In this document: positions 1 to 12,120 of the stretch, in pieces
Layout of the letters: each line of letters begins with the position of its first letter
Position numbering within the stretch: position 1 is the stretch's first letter
Assembly (NCBI GenBank): GCA_000320605.2
Contig: KB445795.1
Span: 991,867 to 1,055,866, forward strand
Direction of reading: 5' to 3'
Length of the DNA stretch: 64,000 bases
DNA from: Gelatoporia subvermispora B
Taxonomy: Eukaryota; Basidiomycota; Agaricomycetes; Polyporales; Gelatoporiaceae
Made by a program: the position numbers and the translations under genes
The notes under the pieces: model-generated
The model's database searches: none
The model's input: the letters and a program-made list of their open reading frames with translations, nothing else
Told to the model about the DNA's origin: nothing

Positions 1-220
1 GTGTACCGTTTACGTCGCGACTACCGAGAGTACTAGTGTGTGTAGGCTGTTATTACAACATAATGATATGCATAATACAATATCGTGTACGCAGGACGGA
101 CTCGAGCTCCGACGTTCTCGAAAGTATAGGATCGTCCCTATGACGGCCATTGATTATTTTTATTCGTGCCCACCGGCGTATACGCCGCTGAATTTCATCG
201 GTTGATCATCAAGACCAACC

Positions 221-797
221 TCAGTCGAAGAGCGACGGGCCCTCGATAGTGAAAATCGGGCTTGTGTTTCCAGAATCTCCGAACACTGCAGATCTTTGAG
301 TGAATGGATATTTGGGAGTGTAACTGAATGAGCTTACAGACTAGAGCGTAGTCACTACCAGTTACGAGCCAGGGGACTTCAATTTCAACTCGGCCATCCA
401 TAACTGTGAAGCCGGACGCGAGGATCACTGCAGTTCACAATGATCAACCAACATGGTTCAAGAATACAGTAAGAAAGAGCTGACATACCCGGATAGATGC
501 TTCCATTAGCATGCGCCAAACGGATTTCACCCATAGGGTTGGTCATCTCAGATGGCGGATCGGAGACATCCCTGTCGGTACTGTCTCATCAATCTACGAC
601 TCCCTCAAAGCAGTGTTGAGAACATACCATGTAACATTGTGGCGCTGTCCCTTCTGCCACACAGTACCGCTATTAGGGTAAAGTATGCGCGGCGCCCACA
701 CATCCCGTTTCTCGTGCAGGGGCACGGCAGAAACAAGCTGACAGAGTATTGCGCCGAACGATAGGCAGGCGGGCGTGAATCCGGTCGTCAGCTTCAT
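221..797 (-). CDS. KRE9/KNH-like small secreted protein (copy 1)
   Basis: Four exons: 797-628, 571-489, 427-338, 285-221, joined by GT-AG introns of 52-61 nt, giving 135 aa and an intact frame. A signal peptide (about residues 1-20, ending ..LVSAVP) precedes a single beta-sandwich of the Ser/Thr-rich GPI-anchored / Kre9-Knh1 family, seen in the blocks GTVWQKGQRHNVTW, MGEIRLAHANGSIYP, GRVEIEVPWLVTG and LFGDSGN..SPIFTIEGPS. Such small family members are extracellular and thought to act in the wall; the exact function is unknown. There is no GPI tail. The gene is paralogous to 37177-37784, with identical intron positions and phases and equal exon 2 (83 nt) and exon 3 (90 nt) lengths. The start is the first ATG before the signal peptide. 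Confidence 0.88.
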
Positions 798-1321
798 ACT
801 GGTTGTGAGTGATGTCGCTAGTTTGTAAGTTCTGTGTCGGGCGAGTGTATCGAATGATCGACCAGTTGAGGGCCTGCCTCCAATGCACTTTACTTTCTAC
901 GTGAGCTTGGAGGGCAGTCTATGCGGGGCGTGGGGTCCGGACTCCCAATGGGCCCAACGAGATGTGAAAGCTGAGTGTCGAGCTACTTCCGGAACATGCG
1001 GAGCTCGCACTGGGACAGCCAACTGACCGACCACGGTATTGCGATTAGAACCAGTCATACATAGTCATACTTTTCACCAGGATAGGCGGCTTACATGAGG
1101 CTGACAGCAATAGTATACGGTCTTGGGTGGCTTTCGAGGGCGGCAATCCGTCGCATCCTTCGGGCCAGGTGACTCTGTCGCTCGAAGTTCCTCCGACGGA
1201 GGAAAGCGACCAAATGCTCTACTCTGCGGGTCATCCCCGACAGAGATGTGGTGAATGACCGTGGCTGGATCGTCGCATGTCAGAGGTAGGGGATTCACGG
1301 ATGGAGCAGGTGGGTTCTGTC
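798..1321. other. Non-coding stretch upstream of the KNH-like gene
   Basis: No convincing exon is visible on either strand. It must hold the promoter of the 221-797 gene, but I see no clear TATA box. Short open frames here overlap each other on both strands and show no domain. Confidence 0.4.
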
Positions 1322-2128
1322 TTAGGGACTCTTGCATGGTCTGGGATAATCGAAGCACAGAGGCGCTTCACGCACTGAGCAGCGCCGAAGGCGGCAATCA
1401 ATGCATATGCTCGAGCTATTGAAGAACAACTCGGAGAGCTCGAATACAGCGAGAGCATCATGAAGACGTGAATGCTCGTACTCATGCATCATGGTGAAGT
1501 TGCAGAAGCCGAATTGGATTTGATGAGCGTCCACGATGTGACAGGCCCAGCAAGGGCTGGCAGAGTGCCCTGCATCCTGCCGTGGCATCTGAACAAACTT
1601 GGATGTATTTCGTAGCATTCGCGGCAGAAAATACTCGAGAGACAAGCAAATCGTACCCATGACTGAAGCTGACAACGCACGCAACTCATCTCCCCCACAC
1701 AGTCTTCTTTCCCACAAGCAGCAGCGTAGTCCAGCACACTGCGCCTCCTCTAAACCCTTGGAGACAAGTTCTGGTTGTAACTTGTGGTAGATTGACGGGA
1801 AGCTGTGCGAGGGCGAGTTGTCTCCCAAACGTGGATGAGGCGGGTGATAGTTGGCCGTGATATAGTTCCGGAAGTACCAGTATTCGAGGCTGCGCGGTTT
1901 GTGTGTCGGAAGTAGAGGTCTAGGGCTGAATCTTGCAGCGGCGAAGGCAAGTTGTGGCCAGGAGGTGCTGACTTCTGGCGCTGGGAGCCAGTAGTCGAGA
2001 CCAAATGCGACATTCGTCCACTGTAAGGACGGTAGCGGTGTATGCTTATACCTAGAGAGATGAATAGCGGTAAATTCGTGATGAATGGTGGTGGCAAAGC
2101 AACTACCTACTAGAAGTGGCTGACCCAA
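1322..2128 (-). CDS. Unrecognised 268-codon open frame
   Basis: This is an uninterrupted 268-aa frame in DNA of ordinary composition, which makes it longer than most chance frames nearby. The product is rich in Tyr, Pro, Cys and His, with blocks such as EYWYFRNYITANYHPPHP and CWACHIVDAHQIQFGFCNF, and has no signal peptide or repeat. I do not recognise a family. The absence of any intron is unusual among the genes of this window. It could be a real orphan gene, the exon of a larger gene, or chance. Confidence 0.3.
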   Translation of the reverse strand: MGQPLLVGSCFATTIHHEFTAIHLSRYKHTPLPSLQWTNVAFGLDYWLPAPEVSTSWPQLAFAAARFSPRPLLPTHKPRSLEYWYFRNYITANYHPPHPRLGDNSPSHSFPSIYHKLQPELVSKGLEEAQCAGLRCCLWERRLCGGDELRALSASVMGTICLSLEYFLPRMLRNTSKFVQMPRQDAGHSASPCWACHIVDAHQIQFGFCNFTMMHEYEHSRLHDALAVFELSELFFNSSSICIDCRLRRCSVREAPLCFDYPRPCKSP

Positions 2129-3816
2129 ACGGGGGGCGTGCGGTTGTGGCGACCTTTCTAGTCAGCCTCAACATCCGCAGCGCTGGGCACATTTTACCGT
2201 GCCTCTCACCTCCTGTCTCTGCCAAAGGTTCACTTGCCTGGCCGACATGACCAAGTTATCGGCTCACGAAGACCGCCGCTCAATTATAGCGACAAGAATC
2301 AGCCAGTTTTGCGTCGATCTTCACTTATTCTTCTCTTGACTACTCTGCCTCTTGCACGACTTTGACCTCTTCTTGGTGGCATGCAGCCGTGTTGGCTTCA
2401 TCACGGTGTGATGGATCTTACTAACGGACCCCACGATCTGCTTCACTAGCCATGTCTCATCCTGAGACGACTTCAGAGTAGAAGGTGGTTTCTTTACCGT
2501 CAGCGACGGCGTTCACACAGCTTCCAAGGCCACGAAGTCGTCTCACGATGGACGTCGATCATGACATAGATCTCGACTCTCTTCAAGACTGTTCGTTGAT
2601 CCTTGGAGATCGAAGCGGAAACTGGGTGCGCCTTGAACCTTGCCTCGTCCTTCGCTTGAGATTGGACTTTCCCGAGAGTCCGCGCTCTCCCATCGCCGAC
2701 CTCGGGTGCAAATGGTGTGTGTCATCTTTTCAATCCGATGCTTCTGTTGTTTCTCGGACATTTGTACGAGGGGGGACTCCAACTTCCTGACAAATTTCAG
2801 TGCGAAGCGCTAGGTGAGCAAGCTCGTCTAAGTCTTGCGTGTGCGGCCAAACTTGATGCGGACTTCAATCATTACATTGATCTTCTGCATTGCGTTTGGT
2901 GTCACTCGGCACGCCGTATTAAAATTATTGCCTCAATTGCATGAACATGAACGAGAATACTCGCCTGCATACCTCGCTCGCCATTCATGTGGCTCGCCTC
3001 GCACGTGATCTGTGTCATGCATCACGATGCGTCACACGTCACGCGCTCGATGGGCCTCTCATGGAGGCATGGGTCGTCCTGGTGTAGGATGCACGAATGT
3101 GCGCAAATTCCTGTGCGTCATAGTGATCTCCGATGCAGATATCAACCAAATTTGCATCAAGGATCATGTGGAGCAGTACACACCACGAAGGGCGAGCCTT
3201 GCGTCCGCATAGCCGATGTCCAAGCTCGTGCTGAGTTCCCTCCTTGGGCGCACAGTGTGTTCGTTTATGACTCTTCTGCGGTAGTACTGTACGGAATGAT
3301 ATGGAGATAAATTCCAAAGCAGAGACCACGCACAGTTGATTGCTCCACTTTGCCAGGAATTCCTCACCCTCGACGATCAGTCCTCGGCTCCAAGAAATAT
3401 TGTGTCGTCGCTATCAGGCGTCATCTTTGCGTACATGCACCATTGATAGCTGCACCACCTGAACCTCGGGCTGGATTGATTTCTACGATTCACGCGTGCT
3501 ATGTGAGGGCGGAGAGCATTCAATGTGGTGCCGCGGAAGCAAATGCTCGTGGCCGCGAGCTGCGACGCGGTAGCAATTGGGGAGCGCAGGTCGCGCTAGT
3601 CGCGTCTGCTGGCCTCCAAATGTAGACATACCCCCTGATGCGACGTGCACATTACGAGAACGCCGCAATTTCCCTGCCTCGCGCCGTTATAATGGTCGGG
3701 CTCTTGAATTATTTCATCTGGGCCCCCCACGTTTTCACCCCGTCCGTCTACGCCTCAGTGACTTCCTCCAGGATTCTGAGACTCCGAATACCATACTGTT
3801 CTCGAGCAACTTTGCT
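2129..3816. other. 1.7 kb with no supportable gene
   Basis: Only short, mutually overlapping frames occur. A frame near 2485-2790 has an acidic start (DVDHDIDLDSLQD) but no splice partner or domain. No tRNA, long repeat or inverted repeat was seen. Confidence 0.4.
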
Positions 3817-4379
3817 ATGCGTGCTTCTGGGCCGACTTACCCATCCATTGAACTTGTCCTACCAAACAGCGTGAACCATGGGTCGTCACGACTTCCTACG
3901 TATCGTGCGAGCCATCTAACTCGCTACCATCCATATCCACGCTTTCGGAGGTCTTTGGACCGTTTGATGGTGAGCTACTTCGTTAGTTGCCCGTTTACCC
4001 TACGGCTGACAGCGTTGAAGCAAACAGTCGACTACAGAGATGTTGAAGAGCCTGGGGGCTACTCTCCCGCTCATGTGAGAAGTTCCATAGTCCAACCACG
4101 AGCCACATTCTCAATCTTGATATTCAGGCAACGGGCGAGACGTCCACCGAACTTACCGACGCGGATGTTGTCAATCTTGAGCTTGCGTTGCATGCTGACA
4201 CTGCAGGGGCGACGAAAGGCCGACGTACACTCTCAACGCTGGTCATTGTGCGTGTAGCTTTCTCTGGACTTGCTTTGGTGCTCATGCCTTTCCAGGACCT
4301 TGCTCTTGCATTTCGCCGGCGCTGCCAGAATTATGCACAATCTGTACGAGCCCGTTCCAAAGATCGGTCGCGGAGCTGA
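3817..4379 (+). CDS. HPYPR-motif small protein, subfamily A (copy 1)
   Basis: Four exons: 3817-3969, 4021-4074, 4128-4247, 4296-4379, all phase-0 introns, 136 aa. Exon 1 carries the family motif as RLPTYRASHLTRYHPYPR followed by RRSLDR. Exon 2 starts QTVDYRDVEEP. Exon 3 has VNLELALHAD and GRRTLSTLV. Exon 4 is basic with DLALAFRRRCQ. Every block has a counterpart in the same order in the copy at 26868-27448, which fixes the splice sites: the acceptor at 4020 is AAG, and the QTVDYR block confirms it. No signal peptide or confident membrane segment is seen. Function unknown; the family is unrecognised. It is the first of six motif copies in the window. Confidence 0.72.
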
Positions 4380-4735
4380 GCAGACACTGCAACAAGTTGC
4401 TGTCGCTGCGCGAGACGTTGACCGTGGATATCACACTGTTCTTCTTCGATAGGGTTTGGCTCTTGTGAAATCTTCTTCGGGTGGGATGGCCGCTTTCAGG
4501 TGCCTTCCATGCTTCACGCCCGCGTGTTCGTCTCACACTTCTTGATTGCGGCGGCTGTTGTAACACTGCATGCGCTTCGCCGCATGAAAGTGCCTTTGCT
4601 TGTTCTTGCATCTTCCTGTCTTGCACATTTTGCGTCTGATCTTTGGATGGCACGATCTCGAACACGTAAATTAGATACCCACAGCACGGACCATACAATG
4701 CTTATACACGAAAACATATCCGTGAGGATTTCTAC

Positions 4736-5157
4736 ATGGAATCTTCTACATCGAGAGCCATCATCTGCGCACGTACCCGGTTCAGTGACGTTGCGATGGA
4801 GATCATTAGGGCAACTCTGGAACAATGGGAGTTTCCTGGAGTGAGTCATGCCTAAGAGCACTAATCCATATCAGTCGTGAGCGTATCAAAGTGGGTCAGC
4901 AGAAAATAGATATCTCAGCGGCCCTGGTCTACGCCGAGCCACTCGGCATGAAAGCGGAGTCTGTGGTCATTCTCACGGGCTCCTCTTCTGCTTCGATTGG
5001 ATGCGCTACGGTACGCTATGAAAGGCGCTAGTAAAAATGCCTCAGATAGGCGAGTCTCTTACTATTGATTCAGGTACTGGAAATTTGGAGATTGCTCGAG
5101 ACCGGCGTGGCCGTTGCAATTTTTCATTTTGCTCATCACGAGACACGCCAAACATAG
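4736..5157 (+). CDS. Possible small three-exon gene, unrecognised
   Basis: Exons 4736-4840, 4900-5010 and 5074-5157 join in phase 0 through introns with good GTGAGT and GTACGC donors and CAG acceptors, giving 99 aa. The spliced product looks protein-like (EIIRATLEQWEFPG, SAALVYAEPLGMKAESVV, EIWRLLETGVAVAIFHFAH), with one moderately hydrophobic stretch near the C-terminus. It lies just after an HPYPR gene and shares that family's phase-0 intron habit, but lacks the motif. An alternative acceptor at 4894 gives an immediate stop, so the model depends on the acceptor choice. Confidence 0.32.
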
Positions 5158-6086
5158 CTCTTGCGGTATTGAGTCGGCCGGGGAAATCTTCCTGTCATCA
5201 GAATCAGCGTGAACGCGCAGAGTACAATGGGGCAAGTCAAACGACGATCGTGGCCGGAAGCAAAAACGCGGACTTGTAGGCGCCCATCTGGTCACAAACA
5301 ATGACCAACATGTTCGCAAAGTCAAATTGCCCAGATTTGGTATTACATACCGCGGGAACATTCGGCTGTCCCACAGAAGGTCTTCTCACCTGAACCTTCT
5401 CAGAAGAAATAGGCAATCCTGGATCTTTTTACATGACTCATGAGGCACAGAAGATATTGTATCTTTCCACTAGTGGTCTACTATATCTGACCGCAGCTCG
5501 AGAAGGCATTCAACGCGATATGTGGCGATCTCCGTCCGGACATGCAAGAACCGCCGCTTATCCCGCCAGATGGCGCGTGTCGTCCCCCAGAAAAACCCCG
5601 CTCCTGAAGCCGATATCACGCGATGACAGAATCCGGAGAACTGCATTCCAGCACATTCATCTTCGGTGCAGATGATCTGGAACACGCCACTGGAAGATCA
5701 ATTTTCTGATAGTTACTCGAGGTTTGGACCCTGTGGCGCCTACCCGCCGGTGCTCACGCTCTCCGCGAGGTCTAGTGATTATAGCACCCCCACGACTTCC
5801 ACGCGAAACAGACGTCAAGCTACAATCGTGTCTAATTGTCGAACTGCGCGCGGGTACCCAAGTAGTACGGAATCTGAAACACCGAGTAACAGAAGCATGC
5901 ATGCAGCGTGTTTCTCACGACGTTTCAATGGTCCTCTATCAGCCCCACCGTGTGTCCTGTAAAATTTCATTCTTAGCTGCCGACCGTTAACTCGGAAAAT
6001 CAATCGCTTTTTCAACTACACAACATTGCCCAAAACGACGCGTCCCTTCTCGCCCAGACGTGATGCAACTTCCTCCAGCACGGTCC
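5158..6086. other. Possible degenerate coding region
   Basis: Protein-like blocks on the + strand occur in different frames without usable splice sites between them, for example LEKAFNAICGDLRPDMQEPP near 5500-5560 and GLVIIAPPRLPRETDVKL near 5770-5820. This pattern fits a decayed gene more than an active one. I recognise no family. Confidence 0.3.
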
Positions 6087-6514
6087 ATGCCCGTGATGCT
6101 TGACACTTCCCGCCTGCCCTCATACCGTCCAAGCCATATGCGACGATATCATCCGTATCCACGCCGCCTTCCCCCAGAGCACGACAGTATTTGGGTATGC
6201 TCCCTGCTTCTACACAATTCGCATCGTTCTGGGAGCTCATTGATGTATCACGTTTTCACGTCATCACAGGCCATATTGTACACGATGGAAGGGGCAGGGA
6301 CCATCGGAAATGAGAACGCTCGGGTAAATGCTCTGGTGTGTCTGTGTATCATGCCAGTATATATATATTGATTGACACCTACGGGCAGTTCACTTCAGAG
6401 CAAGGTAGCGATCAAAACCGATTAGCACAAACTCTGTCGGTGGCGCTCTATGGCTTCGCCCTTCCCACAGACCGTTCTAGTCTGACATACCTCATCCTTG
6501 TGCGTGATATATGA
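6087..6514 (+). CDS. HPYPR-motif small protein, divergent member
   Basis: Exons 6087-6194, 6270-6323 and 6389-6514, all phase-0 introns, 95 aa. Exon 1 has the motif as SRLPSYRPSHMRRYHPYPRR starting eight residues after the Met. Exon 2 (AILYTMEGAGTIGNENAR) and exon 3 (LAQTLSVALYGFALP, LTYLILV) do not align with the other copies, so only the first exon identifies the family. Exon 3 is weakly hydrophobic. A second in-frame ATG lies 27 bases upstream at 6060; I chose 6087 because it gives a leader length like the others. Unknown function. Confidence 0.6.
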
Positions 6515-8292
6515 ACACCCTGATCAACGCGCAGAATATCCGTTCACGACAATGCGCAGGACTTAGCATTTGTCCTCCGGGCAGCGCGTTCCCATCGACA
6601 GACTACTACTCAGGGACCGGGAAATGTTCACGACGCTTGACACTTCCACCATCCACGACGCATACCCTTCGCCAATTCCAGCCCACCGCTGCCGGCTGCT
6701 CCCTGTCCATCTGTCTCGGGAAACATCTGCACGGATTGCAAATGATTCAAACTCAGCATATGTACATACCCCACTTTGTGCTCCGTCACCGAAGGATAGC
6801 TTGTTGTCTCAACTCCTATCGCCAGCTTAGAGGGCTCAGATTCCGACAGATCTCTGTGTACGCCACATTCCGTGAGTCAGTATTGACATGACCGACTGGC
6901 ACAGTGGCACTTCGCGCTCATGGCTGCGTGATGTTGCGGATGTTGCGATTGAGCATGTGCATACGTAGTCACGAATCCTCTATGATGCTTGTTCTCGCTA
7001 CGATCATGATGACTTGTGTCGTACCCCCTATTATCACATTCATAGTCTCTTCGCATGCTCGGACGCGTTATATTCCCCAGAATTAGGGTGCACGTGCGCA
7101 AAGGAGTCTCACTACGCATGTACTGTGGATTATAGCTCGTTCGAAGCACACTGATTGGGAGCATATACCTGCCACCATCGCTTCCTTCCGAACGGCTTGG
7201 AATGGTTTAACAATGCTACAGCGAAAACTTTGAGCCTTGGAGATACCATTCCTAGTCGGAGTTGACGATAGGTTCTATGATCGCCTCTCCTAGTCTCGAG
7301 GCCCACAGCGCTACTATGCAGGTATTTGATGGTATAAATTCACAAAGGAGAGCCCACGGTGGTGACGCAGCGACAAGATCATGACAATCTCATCCCTTTC
7401 ACTGCGTCCGGGGGCGGCTGTGTAAGCACGTGATCATACTGTATGACGACGTCCGGAATAGGAAGCGCCTAGTTGTTGTACACGTTGGTATGTCCATCGT
7501 TGTACATCTTGATTGTCAGAACATCCGGGAATCTTGTCTACGATAAGAGACTTCTGTGTTTAGCGAGTAAAAGTCGTTGCTTAACGCTTGACATTGTTCA
7601 GTCAAATCAAGACCAGCCGGCGATGATAGGCAATGGCATTGAACAAGTCGTGTACTACAAGGGTGGGCATTATTGTCAATTCCGGAACAACACACTACAA
7701 CGATCCTTGTAAGCAATGACTTCGGTGACTGCCATCTATTGCATCTCGAGGCATACTGTAACAAGATATACACACATCTGAAGCGTTGTACTCCCACCTG
7801 GTACAATTCGTCTTGCATCGCGTAGACAGGCCACGAGGCGGAAGGAGATCCTGCCTGTCGGCCGTGCGGAGGGCTACGCCAAATGTTTGGCAGATGCTGC
7901 GGCCTTCCATTCTTTCTTGCGGCGGGTAAATGAGAGATCCGTCCGCTAATGCGACAGGCGGGTGCGTGTGCTCAACCAGGACGGGGTGCACCTCTAGATG
8001 ATACCGAATGCAAGCAAACGAGACCGGGGGATATCCGCCAGTGCGCAGTCGTGTCCTACTGTAACAGGAAAGCCGAAACACCGTTCCAAGTGCGCCGACA
8101 AGAATTTCTGATCATGACTCTGTAAATCCTCTATTTCTCGCTAATTTCCGAACAGTCAGAGTAGCGCCCCCGGCTTCCCTCTGCCCTGCCACCGCGTTTG
8201 TCCTACGTTCGCTTTCCCCCCCGCAACTGCTGTGCCATTAGGCCCGTCCCTTTTACGCACCTCTTTTTCCAGCAGTTGTTGAGTCAACGACA
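6515..8292. other. 1.8 kb with no supportable gene
   Basis: No exon chain could be built on either strand. A short stretch at 6630-6650 repeats the nucleotides just before the motif of the 6087 gene (coding TLDTS), possibly a fragment of a lost copy. The part just before 8293 is pyrimidine-rich and resembles a fungal 5' leader. Confidence 0.4.
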
Positions 8293-8748
8293 ATGTCGCG
8301 TGCATTTGCCGCCCTGCCAGCTCGTCAAGCAAGTGCTGACGCCTCCCGTTTACCTGCCTACCGCGCTGGACATCTTGCAAGATTCCATCCATACCCCAGG
8401 CCGCCGCCACGTTGGTCCCCCGACCGCGTTCTTCTCGTGAGTTGCACCATTGTTTATACTCCAACGTCATCTGAAACGCGCATTTCGACCGTTCGCGATG
8501 TAGGATGACGAGGACGACGCCACCAGCATCGGGAGTAGCGATGATTGGGAGCGTTCCGGCGTGGCTCTCTTGGTATGGTTCCACGATATACGGAGCACGA
8601 CACTTGCCTTTACACTGATGAGATTGTGCTCTTATAGGACCCCAATGAGCTACAAACGGCGGGTCTCCCTATCGTCAATCTGGTCGCCATACTGTACGTT
8701 CTGCTACGTCGGAATCAGAGCTCTCACAATGAGGCGTCGCTCCTATGA
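8293..8748 (+). CDS. HPYPR-motif small protein with hydrophobic C-terminal exon
   Basis: Exons 8293-8436, 8504-8572 and 8638-8748, phase-0 introns of 67 and 65 nt, 107 aa. Exon 1 contains SRLPAYRAGHLARFHPYPRP. Exon 2 is strongly acidic (DDEDDATS, SSDDWERS) and faintly resembles exon 2 of the 20344 gene (EDATT). Exon 3 has a hydrophobic run, GLPIVNLVAILYVLLRR, that could be a single membrane anchor or amphipathic helix. A CT-rich leader runs up to the ATG, as expected for an expressed basidiomycete gene. The family is unrecognised; this is one of the cleanest copies. Confidence 0.7.
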
Positions 8749-9800
8749 GCGGGAGCTGAAGTACAAAGTCACCCAGTCGGCTCAACTGACAAAAACTGGG
8801 ACCATGACCAAGAGCCGAAGGACACCGTCGAGGTCCTGCCGCTCGGGCGATTTGCTGTGGAAGAGATATGGTGGGCTTCTCATTCCTGTACGGTGCGTAC
8901 ACTTGCTATCCTTTCTTGTACAAGATGCCCCATCTATCATCTCGACGTGATTGTCAGCTGGTCCAGGATTTCTTGTTACACCTTTTTGCAAGGGGTTCTC
9001 TTGCAGGACAACGAGGTCTTCCTAGTGATTGCAACGTCCCTGCTACGGGATTTGCGGGCCTCTCCCAAGGTTCCCCTGTCCTATGAGATTCTCACTCCTT
9101 TGTTCAGATACAACGTTGCTGGCTTTGACGAGCATAGAAAATTGTCCGATTGCTGCCATGCGAAAGACTGTCGATTCGCGGCGACCCCTACCGGGTAGGG
9201 CCCGCCAGCGCAAATTCCATACCATAACGACATATTCGTTCTCTTGTCATTCGATTTATTGGTAGTATATACCAGCCTCTCAAATACAATCGTGATACGG
9301 AGCAAATTTCTCCCCATACTTGTCAAGCTTGCTGAGGTCCCCCGCACTTGATTATCCCGAGGACTTTTCACATCAAACTATTTGAATTAAGACTCCTCGA
9401 TTGCAGCCCGTGGACTTTGTCCTTGAACGTCGAACAAAGGCGAGATCTGTAGTATTCGAATTCGGGCAGTTTTACAATTGGCAGGGCATTGTGCGAGGGA
9501 AAGACGAGCCAATACCGAGTAGTCCTGCATCACGGTTTTCCATTGTAGAATGCATGCCGGTGGTACTATTTCCCAGGTGGCTTGAATCTGGCCTTGATCT
9601 TTGTCGCGCCATATCCCCGACGCGGCACAATCTGCACCCAGATATCCCACAAAATTCTCATAGGGTGTCTCCGCACCACCCGTATATTCCCTCTGTACTT
9701 TCTACGGAACCCAGCAGTCGCCGTCATTTACGTCGTAATCTCGATGCTTCGATCGTTACGATCACAAGGGGCCGAAAGTGCAAATGAAATCGCATACGAT
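8749..9800. other. 1 kb with no supportable gene
   Basis: Overlapping short frames on both strands, no splice-consistent chain, no domain and no repeat recognised. Composition is still ordinary here; the GC-rich tract begins at about 9.8 kb. Confidence 0.4.
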
Positions 9801-11570
9801 CGCGGGGAGCAACGCACTCTAGGGTCTGGTCGCAACGGCGCGGGGTTCTGATACTTTCGGCCGGCAGACTTCGCGCCGCGCAGACGGGCTTCTTCACCGT
9901 CGCCCACGAGCCTCGCCAGCCGCAGCCCGCGAAGTGCCACCGAGGAGTGGTGCGATTAATCTCCACCCGCGCATGCGTGCCCCGCGTTGCATAACGCAGT
10001 CTCGACTGTCGAGCGCGTGCCGAGCCCGCGAGCTTGGCCCGACGTCTGCTGCCGTGCCTCCATCCGCAAGAACCAGGCACGCGCGGCGAGCCTGCGCGCG
10101 GACGGGTGTGGGCACGGCCCAACAAAGTCGACGTCGATTCGCGCGTGCGCCGCCGCGGGCCTGCATCACTGCGGCCTCGTGCAGCGCGTGCCTGCGCGCC
10201 CGCTGTCATCTGCGCACAGGTACCGCGGGTGGAAAGAGGGAAGGGGAACGCTGCACTGGCAGTGGCAGTGGCAGTGGCGCGGCGCGGCGCGGCGGGCTGA
10301 TGCAGATGCGTGATCGTATCTGCGCACGTTCTGCGGGTCGTTTGATCTGGGCCGCGCGCGCCACGGGCGGCCAGGCATCCAATGTCCAGGACGCGCGATG
10401 CGACGTGTCGGGGGCTGGTGCGGAGGGGCAGCGGTGCACGCTTGGCACGCGCGGGCGGGGCGGGTCCCGGTGACGGACGTCGCGCCGACTCGTCGCGCTC
10501 GCGCTGTGGGCGTGTGGGAGGGGGCCGTCCGAGGAACAAGAGCCGCACAGGGCCCGCCGCGCCCTCGCCCTCGCCCCGCCGCATCGGCTAGCTGGAGATC
10601 CATCAGGCCCGTCTCCTCAATCTCTGAGCTTCCCTCGCGTGTGCGGAGCTGAGCCCGAGCCGCCGTCCAGTGCACGCAGCGGCGCCCTGGCTCAGATTTC
10701 GTGTCTGCCGGTGCCCAACGCCTAAATGCCCGTGGGAAGCCCGCGCCCCGCACCTTCGCACATCGTAATCTCGCACTCCACAGCCCAGACAGCGCCCCGC
10801 AGGCTCCAGCTGGCGTCAGCGCAGCTCTGAAATCATCGCGCGCGTACGAGCAGGAGCAGCAGATAGCGGTGCGCGCCGCGCAGCGTCCCCGGCCCGCACC
10901 CCACACACCGCTCGATCCACCTCGTTCTCATCCGGCACCGGGACGCAGCCCCGCGCGTGCGCCCGACCCCGGGCTTCGCCCCGGCGTCCACGCTCGAACG
11001 CGCCGCGCCGCTCGGGGGTCCGACTCGGCGTGCTCAATTCTGTGTCCTCGGCTGCAAAAAGTGTGTTGTGGGCTGTGGCCTCGCCAGACCGACTCGGGCC
11101 TCGGCGAGGGGACTGCTGTGTCACGCCTCGATCCGCGTCTCGTCCTGGCACATCGCGTCCATGCCGAGGTGCCAAAGAGGGCCCGCCGGGATCGCACGCG
11201 CTGATTGGCCGCGCGCGCGAGCCATCGAGCCCGTCTGCGGACAGCTGCAGTGGCCGTCTGGAGTCCTGGACGAGGCCCCGATGCCGTCGAATTTCGCATT
11301 CGCAGGCGAGAGCCGAGATCGCGCAGGGTGTGCAGCTCTGCCCCCAGGTAGCCCAGCTCGCAGCCTCGGGAATATTCCGCGCGGAATCGACCACAGGACC
11401 ATCTCCCCAGACTGAGCAGGGTCCAGATACCGCCGTACCATCGCAAGCCCAGAACGCGCGCGTCGATTCGGCAATCTCGCGCACCGCATCCCAATACGGT
11501 CGATGATGATCCTACAAAGCAAAGCCGCAGCCGAGGCCGCAGTCGGACGAGAATAGCCCGCGTCGCGCGA
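9800..11570. other. GC-rich tract without a recognisable gene
   Basis: The sequence turns abruptly GC-dominated with many CG dinucleotides. Long frames are open on both strands simply because stop codons are rare, and their products (runs of Arg, Ala, Pro, Gly) show no domain. Composition returns to normal near 11.57 kb, in what is probably the 3' flank of the cyclin gene. I see no rRNA, tRNA or tandem repeat. Confidence 0.5.
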
Positions 11571-12120
11571 TAAATACAGTCTCATGGCGATATATTGCAC
11601 ACATTATTGATAGTACAATGCACTTGCAAGAACGAATAGTATGGTACGAGATGTGCGACAATCGAGAACATATGTAGGAAAACGTGGTGTGAACAACAAT
11701 GTATGGGAGTCATGATTGAGCCGAGATCGATGTGAGCGTGGAAAAAGCAGAACGAATGTGAGCGAGCGACTAGCGTGTCTACTAATGTAGGCCAAATACA
11801 ACGTAAACCTCTACAAGCCTAGAATGTGGCGGCTGTAATTCAGTGGGCGGAGCAAGCGAGAAGAAGCGAATACGAATGGACAGAAGAGCTATGCACATAT
11901 ATGCACAGGAGCGCAGCGTGTGCGTCAGAGTGTGGGGTGGCACCGCGGGCGCCGGGCGAGCGCGCGTGTCATGTTTTGCGGCAAATACGGATGAGGATGC
12001 GACATGGATAGGAGCGCGGTCGGCCGTGGCAGCCCGCGCGGCGAATGCAGTGGATGACAGAGCGTCGTGCGTTATGCGCTACGCGATGCGATGCAGCGAG
12101 TGCGCGCCGGCTGCGCCGGG

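Noticed and set aside
6355..6370. TATATATATA run as a promoter
   Set aside because: It lies within intron 2 of the 6087 gene; better seen as a short simple repeat.
6570..6830. A further HPYPR copy just after the 6087 gene
   Set aside because: It shares only a few bases encoding TLDTS before the motif; the motif itself is absent. At most a fragment.
9660..9720. HHPYIP sequence as a seventh HPYPR-motif copy
   Set aside because: Only HPY matches; the LPxYR and HxxR parts are missing and no phase-0 donor follows.
9724..10584. 286-codon minus-strand frame
   Set aside because: Same reasoning: composition-driven, Arg/Ala/Gly/Pro-rich, overlapping open frames on both strands.
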